64,000 nt of DNA from Allobosea psychrotolerans. GTDB lineage: Bacteria > Pseudomonadota > Alphaproteobacteria > Rhizobiales > Beijerinckiaceae. The DNA is taken from the NCBI RefSeq assembly GCF_002917105.1, contig NZ_PQFZ01000001.1, positions 372,001-436,000 of the forward strand. Reading direction: 5' to 3'. The translations under genes were made by a program, and so were the position numbers. This document shows positions 34,621-44,801 of this stretch, piece by piece. The notes below the pieces were generated by a model. It ran no database searches, was not told the origin of the DNA, and worked only from the letters and a program-made list of their open reading frames with translations. The stretch's first letter is position 1, and each line of letters opens with the position of its first letter.

Positions 34621-35016
34621 GCTGCAAAACTCTTTGAACGGATAATCGTCGCGGCGAGCGATTTGGCCGCAAAGTGGTGCGTTTTCAAGGTGCCCGAAGC
34701 TCTTTGCTGCGAGCTTGAAGCGGTCTGATCATCCGGGCGTAACGAAGTGCGGACCAGGGCGCGGCCGGCCACCCGAACGCATCCTGCTTCAGAAGGTGCT
34801 CTTCATGCTCGTCGCACGGGAGATCAAGACAAGAGGCATTGCGTGATGCGCTCTTTGCGCCAATTTTCGGTCAAATCACGAAAACGCGCGTCCGCTTTTC
34901 TCAGTTTGTAATTATTATAAGGAAAAAACATAGAAATTGACAGCTTCCGGCTGCGGGAATCTAAGCCTCGATACTTGGTCCGCCTCCCCTGAAGGACCGG
35001 AGTTGTAGAGGTTGTC
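34621..35016. other. divergent intergenic region between htpG and the iron transporter, 396 bases
   Basis: No gene is supported. The stretch 34860-34945 is conspicuously AT-rich for this genome (CAGTTTGTAATTATTATAAG) and probably contains the promoter of the iron-binding-protein gene. A Fur/Irr-type palindrome was looked for and not found with confidence. The htpG-proximal part (34621-34735) is GC-rich without obvious boxes. Confidence 0.5.
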
Positions 35017-36030
35017 ATGACGCTGATGCCGTCTTCCCTGATGCGCGCCGCCGCGCTCGCCTTGATCCTGTCCGGCGCGTCGCACGCCGCCCGTGCCGCC
35101 GATGAGGGCATCACCGTCTATAATGCGCAGCATGAAAGTCTGACCAAGGCCTGGGCCGACGGCTTCACCAAGGAAACCGGCATCAAGGTGACGATCCGCA
35201 AGGGCGGCGACACCGAACTCGCCAACCAGATCGTCCAGGAAGGCGCGGCTTCGCCCGCCGATGTCTTCATCACCGAGAATTCGCCGGCCATGGTGCTGGT
35301 CGAGAAGGCCGGGCTGTTCGAGACCTTGCCCAAGGACGTGCTGGCGCAGGTGCCGGCGAATTTCCAGCCGGCGAGCGGGCGCTGGGTCGGCGTCGCCGCG
35401 CGCAGCACCGTCTTCGTTTATGACACGCGCAAGCTGAGGGAGAGCGACCTGCCGAAGTCGCTGCTCGACCTTGCGGACGCGAAGTGGAAGGGGCATTGGG
35501 CCGCTTCGCCCTCGGGCGCCGACTTCCAGGCGATCGTCGGCGCGCTGCTCGAGCTCAAGGGCGAGAAGATCACCGCTGAATGGCTCAAGGCGATGAAGGC
35601 GAATTCGACCGCCTATCGCGGCAACAGCGTCGCCATGAAGGCGGTCAATGCCGGCGAAGTCGATGGCGCGGTGATCTACCACTACTATTATTTCGGCGAC
35701 CAGGCGAAGACGGGCGAGAACAGCAGCAATGTCGCGCTGCACTATTTCCGCAACGGCGATCCGGGCGCCTTCCTCAGCACGTCCGGCGCCGGCGTGCTGG
35801 CTTCGAGCAAGCATAAGGAGCAGGCCGAGGCCTTCGTGAAGTGGATGGCGGGCAAGCGCGGCCAGGCCGTGCTGCGGGACGGCGACAGCTTCGAATACGC
35901 CATCGCCACGGGTGCTGAATCGAACCCGAAGCTGGAGCCGATCGCGCATTTGCAGGCGCCGAAGGTCGAGCCTTCCAAGCTCGACAGCAAGAAGGTCTCC
36001 GAACTGATGACGGCGGCCGGGCTGCTCTGA
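35017..36030 (+). CDS. ferric iron ABC transporter solute-binding protein (FbpA-like)
   Basis: A 337-residue periplasmic protein with a signal peptide (about residues 1-27, cleavage after SHAARA). It has the FbpA pattern: ITVYNAQHESLTKAWADGFT near the start, GDTELANQIVQEGAASPADV, and the ferric-ligand region DGAVIYHYYYFGDQ (about 217-230) with consecutive Tyr residues that bind Fe3+ in this family. It closes with LEPIAHLQAPKVEPSKLDS. It binds ferric iron in the periplasm and passes it to the permease at 36158. The gap to the permease (127 bases) holds a palindromic repeat, a common way to give more binding protein. Iron repression is expected but no operator was identified. Confidence 0.88.
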   Translation: MTLMPSSLMRAAALALILSGASHAARAADEGITVYNAQHESLTKAWADGFTKETGIKVTIRKGGDTELANQIVQEGAASPADVFITENSPAMVLVEKAGLFETLPKDVLAQVPANFQPASGRWVGVAARSTVFVYDTRKLRESDLPKSLLDLADAKWKGHWAASPSGADFQAIVGALLELKGEKITAEWLKAMKANSTAYRGNSVAMKAVNAGEVDGAVIYHYYYFGDQAKTGENSSNVALHYFRNGDPGAFLSTSGAGVLASSKHKEQAEAFVKWMAGKRGQAVLRDGDSFEYAIATGAESNPKLEPIAHLQAPKVEPSKLDSKKVSELMTAAGLL

Positions 36031-36093
36031 GGTGTAGATCATGGGGGATGACGGCGTGACCCGCGTCGCGCCCTCGCCCCGCTTCGTCTTTTG

Positions 36094-36142
36094 GCGTTTT
36101 CTTCGAGCGAACCGGTGTCCACTTCGCTCGAAAACGCTCTAG
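36094..36142. repeat. AACCGGT-centred palindromic repeat, copy 2
   Basis: CGTTTTCTTCGAGCGAACCG, then GTGTCCACTTCGCTCGAAAA, ending CGCTCTAG. The half-arms TCGAGCGAA and TTCGCTCGA pair around ACCGGTGTCCA, with an outer GCGTTTT/AAAACGC pair. It lies between the FbpA-like gene and its permease gene, like the other two family copies in intergenic DNA. Confidence 0.75.
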
Positions 36143-36157
36143 CTGGTTCGATAGCTC

Positions 36158-37750
36158 ATGTCCGTGCAGGCACAGCCCTTGCGAGCCTATGCCGTCATCG
36201 CGACGCAGCCCTTGCGGCTGCGTCGCGTCCGGCAGCTTGCGGCCAAATCCCTGTTCGGGCTGGCGGCGCTGGTTTCGCTGGTCACGCTGCTGCCGCTCGG
36301 TTTCATCCTCTGGATCACGCTCCAGACCGGCTGGGAGACGGCGTCCGCCCTGATCTTCCGGCCGCGCGTCGGCGAATTGCTGGTCAATACGGCGCTGCTC
36401 GAAGTGCTGACCCTGCCGCCCTGCATCGTGCTGGCGGTGGCGCTCGCCTGGCTGACCGAGCGCAGCGACGTGCCCGGCGCGCGGCTCTGGTCCTGGCTCG
36501 CAGTCGCGCCGCTGGCAATCCCGGCCTTCGTGCAGTCCTATGCCTGGGTCGGCGTCGCGCCGGGGATGCACGGGCTTTTCGCCGCGGTCTTCGTCTCGGT
36601 CCTGGCCTATCTGCCGTTTCTCTATCTGCCGGTCGCGGCGCAGCTTCGCCACCTCGACCCAGCGATGGAAGATGCCGCCGCTTCGCTGGGGCTCGCGCCT
36701 TGGCGCGTGTTCCTGCGGGTCGTGCTGCCGCAATTGCGGATCGCGCTGTGCGGCGGCTCCCTGCTGATCGGCCTGCATCTGCTCGCCGAATACGGCCTCT
36801 ACGCGATGATCCGCTTCGACACCTTCACCACCGCGATCGTCGACCAGTTCCAGTCGAGCTATAACGGGCCGGCCGCGAACATGCTGGCGGGCGTGCTCGT
36901 GCTCTCCTGCCTCGGCCTGCTCGGGCTCGAGCTGCTGATCCGGGGCGATGCGCGCTATGCCCGGGTCGGATCGGGCGCGCCGCGCCCGGCCTCGCGCCGC
37001 AGTCTCGGCCGGGCGCGCGGGATCGCCGTGCTGCTGCCTCTGACGCTGAGCGGGCTTGCGCTCGGTGTTCCAGCCTATGCGCTCGGCCGCTGGCTCATCG
37101 CCGGCGGCAGCGAGATCTGGCAGGCGCGGGAACTTGCCGCGGCCTTCGGCGAGACCTTGTTCTATGCCGTGGGCGGTGCGTTGGCGACGACGCTTGCGGC
37201 CATCCCGATGGCCTGGCTTTCAGTGCGCGCGCCGGGCCGGTTGCAGAGGGTTCTCGAAGGCTGCCATTACTATGTCGGCGCCTTGCCCGGCGTCGTGGTC
37301 GCGCTCGCCCTGGTCACGATCACGGTCAGGGTCGCCTTGCCGCTCTACCAGACGGTCGCGACCGTGCTCCTCGCCTATGGTTTGATGTTCCTGCCGCGCG
37401 CGCTGGTGGGCCTGCGCGCCGGCATCGCGCAGGTGCCGGTCGAGCTGGAGCGCGCCGCGATCGCGCTCGGGCGCAGGCCGGTCGGCGCGATCCTTTCGGT
37501 GACGATGCGGCTTGCGGCGCCGGGCGTCGCGGCCTGCATGGCGCTCGTCGCGATGGGGGTCACTACCGAGCTGACGGCGACGCTGATGCTTGCGCCCAAT
37601 GGCACGCGCACGCTCGCGACCGAGTTCTGGGCGCTGACGAATGAGCTCGACTATGCGGCAGCCGCGCCTTATGCGGCGCTGATGATCGCCTTATCCTTGC
37701 CTCTGACGGCGCTCCTGCATGCGCAATCGCGACGGGTGGCCGGACAGTGA
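36158..37750 (+). CDS. iron ABC transporter permease, fused (FbpB-like)
   Basis: A 530-residue inner-membrane permease with duplicated halves of about six helices each. The EAA loops are present: [20 protein letters not shown] (about 168-187) and [20 protein letters not shown] (about 428-447), each followed by LPQLRIAL or [13 protein letters not shown] segments. This is the FbpB/SfuB layout for ferric import. The GTGA at 37747-37750 joins its stop to the start of the ATPase gene, a coupled arrangement. Alternative substrates (thiamine, putrescine) exist for relatives, but the Tyr-rich binding protein upstream favours iron. Confidence 0.9.
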   Translation: MSVQAQPLRAYAVIATQPLRLRRVRQLAAKSLFGLAALVSLVTLLPLGFILWITLQTGWETASALIFRPRVGELLVNTALLEVLTLPPCIVLAVALAWLTERSDVPGARLWSWLAVAPLAIPAFVQSYAWVGVAPGMHGLFAAVFVSVLAYLPFLYLPVAAQLRHLDPAMEDAAASLGLAPWRVFLRVVLPQLRIALCGGSLLIGLHLLAEYGLYAMIRFDTFTTAIVDQFQSSYNGPAANMLAGVLVLSCLGLLGLELLIRGDARYARVGSGAPRPASRRSLGRARGIAVLLPLTLSGLALGVPAYALGRWLIAGGSEIWQARELAAAFGETLFYAVGGALATTLAAIPMAWLSVRAPGRLQRVLEGCHYYVGALPGVVVALALVTITVRVALPLYQTVATVLLAYGLMFLPRALVGLRAGIAQVPVELERAAIALGRRPVGAILSVTMRLAAPGVAACMALVAMGVTTELTATLMLAPNGTRTLATEFWALTNELDYAAAAPYAALMIALSLPLTALLHAQSRRVAGQ

Positions 37751-38802
37751 GCCTTCTCGACGTCACCGGCCTGAGCAAGCGCTACGGTCCGCAGATCGCA
37801 CTGGAGGGCGTCGATCTCACCGTGCCGGCGCGCAGCCGCACGGCGATCGTCGGCCCCTCCGGCTCCGGCAAGACCACGCTGCTGCGCATCATCGCCGGTT
37901 TCGACGCGCCCGATGCCGGCCGCGTGACGCTGAACGGCCAGGTACTGGCGGACGGACCCTTGATCGCGCCGGCGCATCTGCGCGGCATCGGCTATGTGCC
38001 GCAGGACGGGGCGCTGTTTCCGCATCTGAATGTGGCCGAGAATATCGGCTTCGGGATCGAGGCCGGCGACCCGGAGCGCGACCAGCGCGTCAGCGAGCTG
38101 ATGGAGATGGTCGAGCTCGACCGCGCCATGCTGCGCCGCCGCCCTCATGAACTTTCTGGGGGGCAGCAGCAGCGCGTGGCGCTGGCCCGGGCGCTGGCGC
38201 GCCGCCCGGCGCTGATGCTGCTCGACGAACCGTTCTCGGCGCTCGATACGGGTTTGCGCGAGGCGGTACGCAAGTCGGTGATGCGGGTGCTGAGCCAGGC
38301 CGGCATCACTGCGATCATGGTGACGCATGACCAGGCCGAGGCCTTGTCCTTCGCCGATCAGGTCGCGGTGCTGCGAGGCGGGCGGCTGATGCAGGTCGGT
38401 GCGCCGGGCGTGCTCTACTGGCAGCCGAAGGACCGCGAGACCGCGCTCTTCCTTGGCGATGCGACGATGCTGGAGGCGCAACTGGGCGAGGGCTTCGTCG
38501 ATTGCGCGCTCGGGCGCATTCCGGCCGAGACCGGCGCGCGCCGTGGCCCCGGCGAAATCATGCTACGGCCCGAGCAGATCAGCCTCTCGCCAGCCGCGAC
38601 CGGCCCCCAGGAGACTGCCGCCTGTCATGGCGAGGTCGAGGAGGTCGAGTTCGGCGGAGCGCTCTGTGCCATCACCGTAGGGGTCGGATTCGAGGAGGCG
38701 CGGATACGCGTCCTCGTCCGCTCGCCGGGTCGCGATCTGCCTCTGCCGGGCGCGCGCGTCCGGCTCTCCGTACACGGCGGCGCGCATATCCTCGAGCGCT
38801 AG
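37747..38802 (+). CDS. iron ABC transporter ATP-binding protein (FbpC-like)
   Basis: A 351-residue ATPase with Walker [10 protein letters not shown] (about 36-44), Q-loop [20 protein letters not shown], signature [20 protein letters not shown], Walker [13 protein letters not shown] and [14 protein letters not shown]. The C-terminal TOBE/regulatory domain ([12 protein letters not shown]) is that of FbpC. The GTG start overlaps the permease stop by four bases. The three genes at 35017-38802 form one ferric-uptake operon. The next operon begins about 400 bases downstream. Confidence 0.92.
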   Translation: MSLLDVTGLSKRYGPQIALEGVDLTVPARSRTAIVGPSGSGKTTLLRIIAGFDAPDAGRVTLNGQVLADGPLIAPAHLRGIGYVPQDGALFPHLNVAENIGFGIEAGDPERDQRVSELMEMVELDRAMLRRRPHELSGGQQQRVALARALARRPALMLLDEPFSALDTGLREAVRKSVMRVLSQAGITAIMVTHDQAEALSFADQVAVLRGGRLMQVGAPGVLYWQPKDRETALFLGDATMLEAQLGEGFVDCALGRIPAETGARRGPGEIMLRPEQISLSPAATGPQETAACHGEVEEVEFGGALCAITVGVGFEEARIRVLVRSPGRDLPLPGARVRLSVHGGAHILER

Positions 38803-39201
38803 AGCCCGCGACCGGAATCGCCGCACCGCCATCTCTTCGATGCAGCCGGTTTGACTGATTGCCTATAAAATGTGCGATTATTGCCAGCGTGCATACAAGA
38901 TGCATGTAATCCGGCCAAGAGCCTGCCGCAGCGTGCATTGATGCGCTTCATTCTGCAAGCGCTGTCGATCGAGAACTGAGACGTCGATTCTGGCGCGAAT
39001 GCGCAGCGATCGCAGGGAAAATCGGCTTCCGCCGCGCCATGGCGCCGCCCCGCGAAGTCGGATGTGGCTGCCGGCGGCGCTGCTTTCGTTTGAGATTTAG
39101 GGCGGCACGCTCTGTGCATGAGAGGTGCATCTTTCCGTTGCCGGCACCACTCCAGGGCTGCTGGCGCATGCCAGCCTGTCCGCGCATTGAGGGATCGTTC
39201 C
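38803..39201. other. intergenic promoter region of the Dpp-type operon, 399 bases
   Basis: No gene is supported. Between about 38860 and 38945 the DNA is AT-richer and includes ATAAAATGTGCGATTATTGC and several TGCAT/ATGCA half-sites (38890-38904, 38935-38944, and a direct pair at about 39115-39129). A GntR regulator is encoded in the same locus, so these are possible operators. The promoter is probably in this stretch. Confidence 0.5.
38890..38904. promoter_or_regulatory. TGCAT/ATGCA dyad, candidate GntR operator 1
   Basis: TGCAT-ACAAG-ATGCA is an exact dyad upstream of the Dpp-type operon. A related dyad (ATGCA-N7-TGCAT, 47951-47967) lies before the allophanate-hydrolase gene on the same locus. 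The shared half-site suggests one regulator for both. Spacing differs, so this is tentative. Confidence 0.45.
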
Positions 39202-40794
39202 ATGACAATCACACGCCGCACCGCCATCGCAGCCGGCCTCAGCCTGCCTTTCGCTCGTGGCGGCACTGCGCAGGCCCAGGCGCCGAGCCGCAGCGAGACG
39301 CTGCTTCTGGTGCAGGAATACGGCCCCAACAGCCTGGACATGCAAGGCATCGGCTCGTCGCAGCCGGTCAATGGCGTGGCGCTGAATTGCTATGATCGGC
39401 TGCTGCGCTTCAAGCCGGTGCCGATTCCGGGCGGCGGCGGCAATACGATCGCGATGGGCGAACTCGAAGGCGAATTGGCGGAAAGCTGGCAGCTTGCCTC
39501 GGACGGCATGAGCTGCACCTTCAAGCTACGCGACGCCACCTTCCACTCCGGGCGCAAGGTCACGGCTAAAGACGTCAAATGGTCGCTCCACCGCGCGGTC
39601 TCGATCGGCGGCTTCGCCACGACGCAGATGAATGCCGGCTCGCTGGAGAAGCCCGAACAGTTCGTCGTGGTCGACGACAAGACCTTCCGTATCGATTTCA
39701 TCCGCAAGGACAAGATGACGCTGCCGAACCTGGCCGTCACCATCCCCTTCGTGTTCGATTCCGAGCTTGCCATCAAGAATGGCGGCGACGACCCCTGGGC
39801 GAAGGACTATCTCAAGAACAACATCGCAGGCTCCGGCGCCTACAAGGTCGAGAGCTGGAAGCCCGGCGTCGAGACCATCTATGTCCGCAACGACGCCTGG
39901 ACCTGCGGCAAGCTGCCGAACCTGCGCCGCATCATCGCGCGCGACATCGCCTCGCCTTCGACCCGCCGGGCCCTGATCGAGCGTGGCGACGCCGACATCT
40001 CCTACGGTCTGCCGCCGAAGGACTTCAAGGATCTGGCTGATGCCGGCAAGGTCAATGTCGTCGGGGTGCCGATCCCCAACGGCGTCTGGGGCTGCTATCT
40101 CAACACGCAGGTCGGGCCGTTCAAGGATGTCCGCCTGCGCCAGGCGGTCGCCTGGGTGATGCCCTATGAGAAGATGCTGCAGGCCTCGCTGTTCGGCCGC
40201 GGCGTCGACATGTCCGGCGGGCCGGAGACGCCCAAGGTCGCCTGGCCGCAACCCTTCCCCTACAAGACCGACGTCGCCAAGGCGAAGGCGCTGGTCGATG
40301 CGGCCGGCGGCGGCTTCTCGACGACGCTGCTGTTCGATGCCGGCAATGCGACGGTGGCCGAGCCGATGTCGGTGCTGATCAAGGAGGCGCTCGCAACCAT
40401 CGGCATCAATGTCGAGATCTCGAAGGTGCCGGGCGCCAATTTCCGCGGCGAAATCCAGAAGAAGACCAATCCGATGGTCCTCAACCGCTTCGCCGGCTGG
40501 CTCGACTATCCCGACTATTATCTGTTCTGGACGATGCACGGTAACAATTCGATCTTCAACATCGCCGCCTACCAGAATCCGGCGCTGGACAAGCTGGTCG
40601 ACGAGGCCCGCTTCACCGCCGACAAGGCAGTTTACGACAAGAGCGTCGTCGAGTTCATCAAGCTGGTGAATGTCGAGGTGCCGATGGTGCCGATCGCCCA
40701 GCCGACCCATGACGTCGCGATGCAGAAGTCGATCGGCGGCTACCAGTTCCAGCCCTGCCGCGAGCCGGATTTCCGCTACCTGACGAAGGGGTGA
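39202..40794 (+). CDS. ABC transporter solute-binding protein, peptide/nickel (DppA-like) family
   Basis: A 530-residue periplasmic protein of the SBP_bac_5 family. The signal (MTITRRTAIAAGLSLPFARG) contains an RR that may make it Tat-type. The family block GELAESWQLASDGMSCTFKL, KVTAKDVKWSLHRAV (about 133-147) and AIKNGGDDPWAKDYLKNNIAG, then NGVWGCYLNTQVGPFKDVRL with RQAVAWVMPYE, mark the DppA/OppA class. This family delivers dipeptides, nickel, heme or other polar ligands to a DppBCDF-type translocator. Its operon runs into ureide-hydrolase genes, so a ureide-like ligand is plausible here. An in-frame longer start at 39118 lacks a ribosome site. ATG 39202 follows GAGGGATCG. Confidence 0.87.
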   Translation: MTITRRTAIAAGLSLPFARGGTAQAQAPSRSETLLLVQEYGPNSLDMQGIGSSQPVNGVALNCYDRLLRFKPVPIPGGGGNTIAMGELEGELAESWQLASDGMSCTFKLRDATFHSGRKVTAKDVKWSLHRAVSIGGFATTQMNAGSLEKPEQFVVVDDKTFRIDFIRKDKMTLPNLAVTIPFVFDSELAIKNGGDDPWAKDYLKNNIAGSGAYKVESWKPGVETIYVRNDAWTCGKLPNLRRIIARDIASPSTRRALIERGDADISYGLPPKDFKDLADAGKVNVVGVPIPNGVWGCYLNTQVGPFKDVRLRQAVAWVMPYEKMLQASLFGRGVDMSGGPETPKVAWPQPFPYKTDVAKAKALVDAAGGGFSTTLLFDAGNATVAEPMSVLIKEALATIGINVEISKVPGANFRGEIQKKTNPMVLNRFAGWLDYPDYYLFWTMHGNNSIFNIAAYQNPALDKLVDEARFTADKAVYDKSVVEFIKLVNVEVPMVPIAQPTHDVAMQKSIGGYQFQPCREPDFRYLTKG

Positions 40795-40811
40795 GCGTCG
40801 ATGAGCGCTCA

Positions 40812-40903
40812 CCGTCATTGCGAGGAGGCGAAGCCGACGAAGCAATCCAGGGGACCTGGAGTGCTGCCGCTCCTGGATTGCTTCGCTGCGCTCGCAATGA
40901 CGG
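40812..40903. repeat. long palindromic intergenic repeat (GTCATTGC type)
   Basis: CCGTCATTGCGAG (40812-40824) and CTCGCAATGACGG (40891-40903) are perfect complements. The inner arms GAAGCAATCCAG/CTGGATTGCTTC continue the pairing around a short central loop. The element lies between the DppA-like and DppB-like genes. It is a dispersed non-coding palindrome, likely an mRNA hairpin here. Confidence 0.75.
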
Positions 40904-40946
40904 CGGGAGTTGCTCCCAGTAGCGCAAACGAGAAGGACGCCTCGCC

Positions 40947-41960
40947 ATGCTGAAGATGATCGGCCAGCGCCTTATGACGACGATCCCGTCGATCATCGGC
41001 GTGATCATCGTCACCTTCCTGCTGACGCGGGTCCTGCCGGGCGACACCGCCGCCTATTTCGCCGGCCCTGCGGCGTCGCCACAGGCCATCGCCGAGATCC
41101 GCGGCAAGCTCGGTCTCGACCAGCCGCTGCCGGTGCAGTTCGTCTCCTATGTCACGGCATTGCTGAAGGGCGATCTCGGCCAGTCGCTGACGACCGGCCA
41201 GCCGGTGACCAGGGACATCGCAGCGAGACTGCCGGCCTCGGCCGAACTGACATTGGCCGGCTTGCTGCTCGCCATGGCGGTGGCCCTGCCGCTGGGCGTG
41301 CTGGCGGCGGTGAAGCAGGGCTCCTGGATCGACCATCTCTGCCGGATCGTCGCGACGGCGGGCGTCTCGTTGCCGGTGTTCTTCACCGGGCTCTTGCTGG
41401 TCTATGTCTTCTACTTCCTGCTCGGCTGGTCTCCGGCACCACTCGGGCGGCTCGACGTCTTCGCCTCCGAGCCGCCTGGCGTCACCGGTTTCCTGCTGAT
41501 CGACATGCTGCTCGCGCGCGATCTCGAGGGTTTTCGCGCCGCCTTCTCGCAGCTCATCCTGCCGGCCGTGACGCTCGCCATCTTCTCGCTCGCTCCGATC
41601 ACGCGGATGACGCGGGCCTCGATGCTGGCGGTGCTCGGCGCCGATTTCGTCCGCACGGCGCGCGCCAGCGGCCTGACCAATAGCAAGGTCATCGGCACCT
41701 ATGCTTTCCGTAACGCGATGCTGCCGGTGGTGACGACGCTCGGCATGGTGTTCTCCTTCCTGCTCGGCGCGAATGTGCTGGTCGAGAAGGTGTTTGCCTG
41801 GCCGGGCATCGGCTCCTATGCGGTCGAGGCGCTGATCGCGTCGGACTACGCGCCGATCCAGGGTTTCGTGCTGACCATGGCGGTGATGTATGTCGCGCTG
41901 AACCTCATGATCGACGTGCTCTACGGCGTCATCGATCCCCGCGTCAGGCTGGAGGGTTGA
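40947..41960 (+). CDS. ABC transporter permease (DppB-like)
   Basis: A 337-residue inner-membrane permease with six helices. The N-terminus IGQRLMTTIPSIIGVIIVTF matches the OppB/DppB start, and ILPAVTLAIFSLAPITRMTR, then FVRTARASGLTNSKVIGTYA, gives the cytoplasmic EAA-type loop (about 210-250). ATG 40947 follows the long palindrome. It pairs with the permease at 41965 (4 bases downstream of its stop) and the fused ATPase at 43091 to form the translocator fed by the binding protein at 39202. Confidence 0.92.
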   Translation: MLKMIGQRLMTTIPSIIGVIIVTFLLTRVLPGDTAAYFAGPAASPQAIAEIRGKLGLDQPLPVQFVSYVTALLKGDLGQSLTTGQPVTRDIAARLPASAELTLAGLLLAMAVALPLGVLAAVKQGSWIDHLCRIVATAGVSLPVFFTGLLLVYVFYFLLGWSPAPLGRLDVFASEPPGVTGFLLIDMLLARDLEGFRAAFSQLILPAVTLAIFSLAPITRMTRASMLAVLGADFVRTARASGLTNSKVIGTYAFRNAMLPVVTTLGMVFSFLLGANVLVEKVFAWPGIGSYAVEALIASDYAPIQGFVLTMAVMYVALNLMIDVLYGVIDPRVRLEG

Positions 41961-41964
41961 GGCC

Positions 41965-42912
41965 GTGAACGACATGTCCCAGATCCTCAAGAAAGAGCCC
42001 GCGCCCGCTCCCGGTGAAACCCTGCCGGCTGAAGCCTTGCCGGTACTGCGCTTCGAGGCGCCGCCTTCGACCAGCCTGTGGGCACATGCGCGTCATGTCG
42101 TGGCCGAGAACCCGGTTACCGGGCTCGCCTTCGGGCTGTTTGCGCTGATCCTGCTGGCGGCGCTGATCGGCCCCGCGATCGTGCCTTATGATCCGCTCGC
42201 CTCGAACACCAATGCGGCGCTGCAGGCGCCAAGTCGCACGCACTGGTTCGGCACGGACCAGCTCGGCCGCGACATCTTCAGCCGCGTCATCGCAGCGACG
42301 AGACTCGATTTCTCGATCGCGGTGTTCTCGGTCGCGCTCGTCTTCGTGCTTGGCGGGCTGGCCGGCGTCATGGCCGGCTTCTTCGGCGGCTGGGTCGACA
42401 AGCTGGTCGGGCGCGTCGCCGACACCATCATGGCCTTTCCGCTCTTCGTGCTGGCGATGGGCATCGTCGCGGCGCTCGGCAACAGCGTCACCAACATCGT
42501 GCTGGCGACGGCGATCATCAATTTCCCACTCTATGCCCGCGTCGCCCGCGCCGAGGCGAATGTCCGCCGCGAGGCCGGTTTCGTGCAGGCGGCGCGGCTG
42601 TCGGGCAATTCCGACTGGCGGCTGCTGCTGACGCAAATCCTGCCCAACATCATGCCGATCATGGCGGTGCAGATGTCGCTGACCATGGGCTATGCCATCC
42701 TGAATGCGGCCGGCCTCTCCTTCATCGGTCTGGGCGTGCGCCCGCCGACACCTGAATGGGGCATCATGGTCGCGGAAGGGGCTAGCTTCATCGTCTCCGG
42801 CGAATGGTGGATCGCCTTCTTTCCGGGCCTGGCCCTGATGATCGCGGTGTTCTGCTTCAACCTGCTCGGCGACGGCGTGCGCGATCTCGTCGATCCGCAG
42901 CGGAGGAATTGA
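41965..42912 (+). CDS. ABC transporter permease (DppC-like)
   Basis: A 315-residue permease. The cytoplasmic N-terminus of about 45 residues is longer than usual and contains a proline/glutamate-rich stretch. The first helix NPVTGLAFGLFALILLAAL and the OppC-type segment HWFGTDQLGRDIFSRVIAAT (about 93-112) are typical, and VRREAGFVQAARLSGNSDWR (about 199-218) is the ATPase-contact loop. GTG 41964 and an ATG 41974 give close alternatives. The start given here is the second base of the junction after the DppB-like stop. It works with the DppB-like protein. A repeat separates it from the ATPase gene. Confidence 0.88.
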   Translation: MNDMSQILKKEPAPAPGETLPAEALPVLRFEAPPSTSLWAHARHVVAENPVTGLAFGLFALILLAALIGPAIVPYDPLASNTNAALQAPSRTHWFGTDQLGRDIFSRVIAATRLDFSIAVFSVALVFVLGGLAGVMAGFFGGWVDKLVGRVADTIMAFPLFVLAMGIVAALGNSVTNIVLATAIINFPLYARVARAEANVRREAGFVQAARLSGNSDWRLLLTQILPNIMPIMAVQMSLTMGYAILNAAGLSFIGLGVRPPTPEWGIMVAEGASFIVSGEWWIAFFPGLALMIAVFCFNLLGDGVRDLVDPQRRN

Positions 42913-42951
42913 TGCGGGCCCACGTATTTACCGCTGTCATTGCATTTACCT

Positions 42952-43078
42952 CTGTCATTCCGGGGCGCGGCGCAGCCGCGAACCCGGAACCCACGGGCAG
43001 GGGCACGGCCTCTCCGACCACCAGATCTCACCCGGTCGTGGGTTCCGGGTTCTCGCTGCGCGAGCCCCGGAATGACAG
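42952..43078. repeat. long palindromic intergenic repeat (GTCATTCC type), copy 1
   Basis: CTGTCATTCCGGGGC (42952-42966) pairs perfectly with GCCCCGGAATGACAG (43064-43078). Inside, CGAACCCGGAACCCACG and CGTGGGTTCCGGGTTC are also complementary. It lies between the DppC-like gene and the ATPase gene. A second copy is at 44802-44925, after the ATPase. Confidence 0.8.
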
Positions 43079-43090
43079 CGGGAGCGTCGC

Positions 43091-44791
43091 ATGACGGCCC
43101 AACCCCTTCTCGACATCAAGAATCTCACCGTCGAGTTCGCCACGCGCCGCGGCGCCGTCCAGGCCGTCAAGTCAATCGACATCCAGGTCGCCAAGGGCGA
43201 GACGGTCGCGATCGTCGGCGAGTCCGGCTCGGGCAAGTCGGTGACGTCCTATGCCGTGGTGCGCATCCTCGACCGGGCAGGCCGCGTCGCCGAGGGCGCG
43301 ATCTCGTTCTCCGGCATCGACCTCGTCACGGCCGACGAGGCGCAGATGCGCGATCTGCGCGGGCGCGAGATCTCGATGATCTTCCAGAACCCGCGCGCGG
43401 CGCTGAACCCGATCCGCAAGGTCGGCCGGCAAATCGAGGACGTGCTGCTCCAGCATGTCCAGGCGACGCGCGCGACCGCCAGGGAGAAGGCGATCGAGGC
43501 CCTGACCAAGGTCAAGATCGCCCGCCCCGAGGAGCGCTACGATGCCTATCCCTTCGAGCTCTCCGGCGGCATGTGCCAGCGCGTGGTGATCGCGCTCGCG
43601 CTCGCCTGCCAGCCGCAATTGCTGATCGCCGACGAGCCGACGACGGGTCTCGACGTCACCACCCAGAAGGCGGTGATGGATCTGATCGTCGAGCTTACGC
43701 GCGAGCGGGGCATGTCGACCATCCTGATCACCCACGACCTCGGGCTGGCGGCGGCCTATTGCGACCGGGTCGTGGTGATGGAGAAAGGCAAGGTGGTGGA
43801 GACGGCTGCCGCCGCCGACATCTTCCGCAATCCGCAGCACCCCTATACGCGCAAGCTGATGCAGGCGACGCCGCGCATCGGCATGTCGCTTGCCGATCTG
43901 TTGCCGGATGCGCCAAGGGGGCCGCCGGCCGAGGCGAGGGCGTCTCAAATCATACCCGCAGGGACTGAGCCGCTGATGCGGGTAGAAAACCTGGTCAAGG
44001 AGTATCCGCGGCCCTCGGGGGGCAGCGTCCTCGCCGGGCTCATGGGCAAGGCGGAGTCGGAGAAAGCCGCCTTCCGCGCAGTCGACGGCATCAGCTTCAC
44101 GCTCGCCAAGGGCGAGACGCTCGGCCTCGTCGGCGAGTCCGGTTGCGGCAAGTCGACGACCTCGATGATGATCACGCGACTGATCGACCCCAGCGGCGGA
44201 CGCATCGTCTTCGACGGCGCCGATATCGGCGCAGTCCCGGCCAAATCTTTCGCGGCCTCGCCGTATCGCCGGCGCATCCAGATGGTCTTCCAGGATCCGA
44301 CCGACAGCCTGAACCCGCGCTTCACGGCCGAGCGGGCGATTGCCGATCCGATCCTGCGCATGGGCGGGATTTCGGGTCGCGATGCCTTGCGCGCCCGCTG
44401 CGAGGAGCTGGCGCGGCTCGTCGGCCTGCCGGTCGAACTGATCGACCGCTTTCCGCACCAGCTTTCGGGCGGACAGAAGGCCCGTGTCGGCATCGCGCGC
44501 GCCATCGCACTCGATCCCGATCTCGTCATCCTGGACGAGCCGACGGCGGCGCTCGATGTCTCCGTGCAGGCCGTGGTGCTGAACCTGCTGGAGGAGCTGA
44601 AGGGGCGGCTCGGCATGAGCTATCTCTTCGTCTCGCACGATCTCAACGTGGTGCGGCTGCTCTGCGACCGGGTCATCGTGATGAAGACCGGCGCGATCGT
44701 CGAACAAGGCACGGCCGAGGAGGTGTTGGGCAATCCGCAGGCGGCGTACACTCAGGAATTGCTGACCGCGATTCCGCATCCGCCGCTGTGA
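43091..44791 (+). CDS. ABC transporter, fused dual ATP-binding protein (DppD-DppF type)
   Basis: A 566-residue protein with two complete ATPase cassettes. Cassette 1 has Walker [10 protein letters not shown] (about 43-51), signature LSGGMCQR, Walker [13 protein letters not shown]. Cassette 2 has [10 protein letters not shown] (about 351-360), signature [10 protein letters not shown], Walker [13 protein letters not shown]. Both carry the OppD/F-type C-terminal regulatory stretch ([15 protein letters not shown] and [15 protein letters not shown]). It powers the DppBC-like permeases upstream. Fused DppDF proteins are common in alphaproteobacteria. ATG 43091 lies 12 bases past the upstream palindrome. 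Confidence 0.93.
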   Translation: MTAQPLLDIKNLTVEFATRRGAVQAVKSIDIQVAKGETVAIVGESGSGKSVTSYAVVRILDRAGRVAEGAISFSGIDLVTADEAQMRDLRGREISMIFQNPRAALNPIRKVGRQIEDVLLQHVQATRATAREKAIEALTKVKIARPEERYDAYPFELSGGMCQRVVIALALACQPQLLIADEPTTGLDVTTQKAVMDLIVELTRERGMSTILITHDLGLAAAYCDRVVVMEKGKVVETAAAADIFRNPQHPYTRKLMQATPRIGMSLADLLPDAPRGPPAEARASQIIPAGTEPLMRVENLVKEYPRPSGGSVLAGLMGKAESEKAAFRAVDGISFTLAKGETLGLVGESGCGKSTTSMMITRLIDPSGGRIVFDGADIGAVPAKSFAASPYRRRIQMVFQDPTDSLNPRFTAERAIADPILRMGGISGRDALRARCEELARLVGLPVELIDRFPHQLSGGQKARVGIARAIALDPDLVILDEPTAALDVSVQAVVLNLLEELKGRLGMSYLFVSHDLNVVRLLCDRVIVMKTGAIVEQGTAEEVLGNPQAAYTQELLTAIPHPPL

Positions 44792-44801
44792 GGCCAACCC
44801 A

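Noticed and set aside
34860..34945. Possible Fur/Irr box or riboswitch in the AT-rich region before the iron transporter
   Set aside because: No palindrome matching ICE or Fur consensus and no riboswitch-like structure could be supported; left as a probable promoter only.
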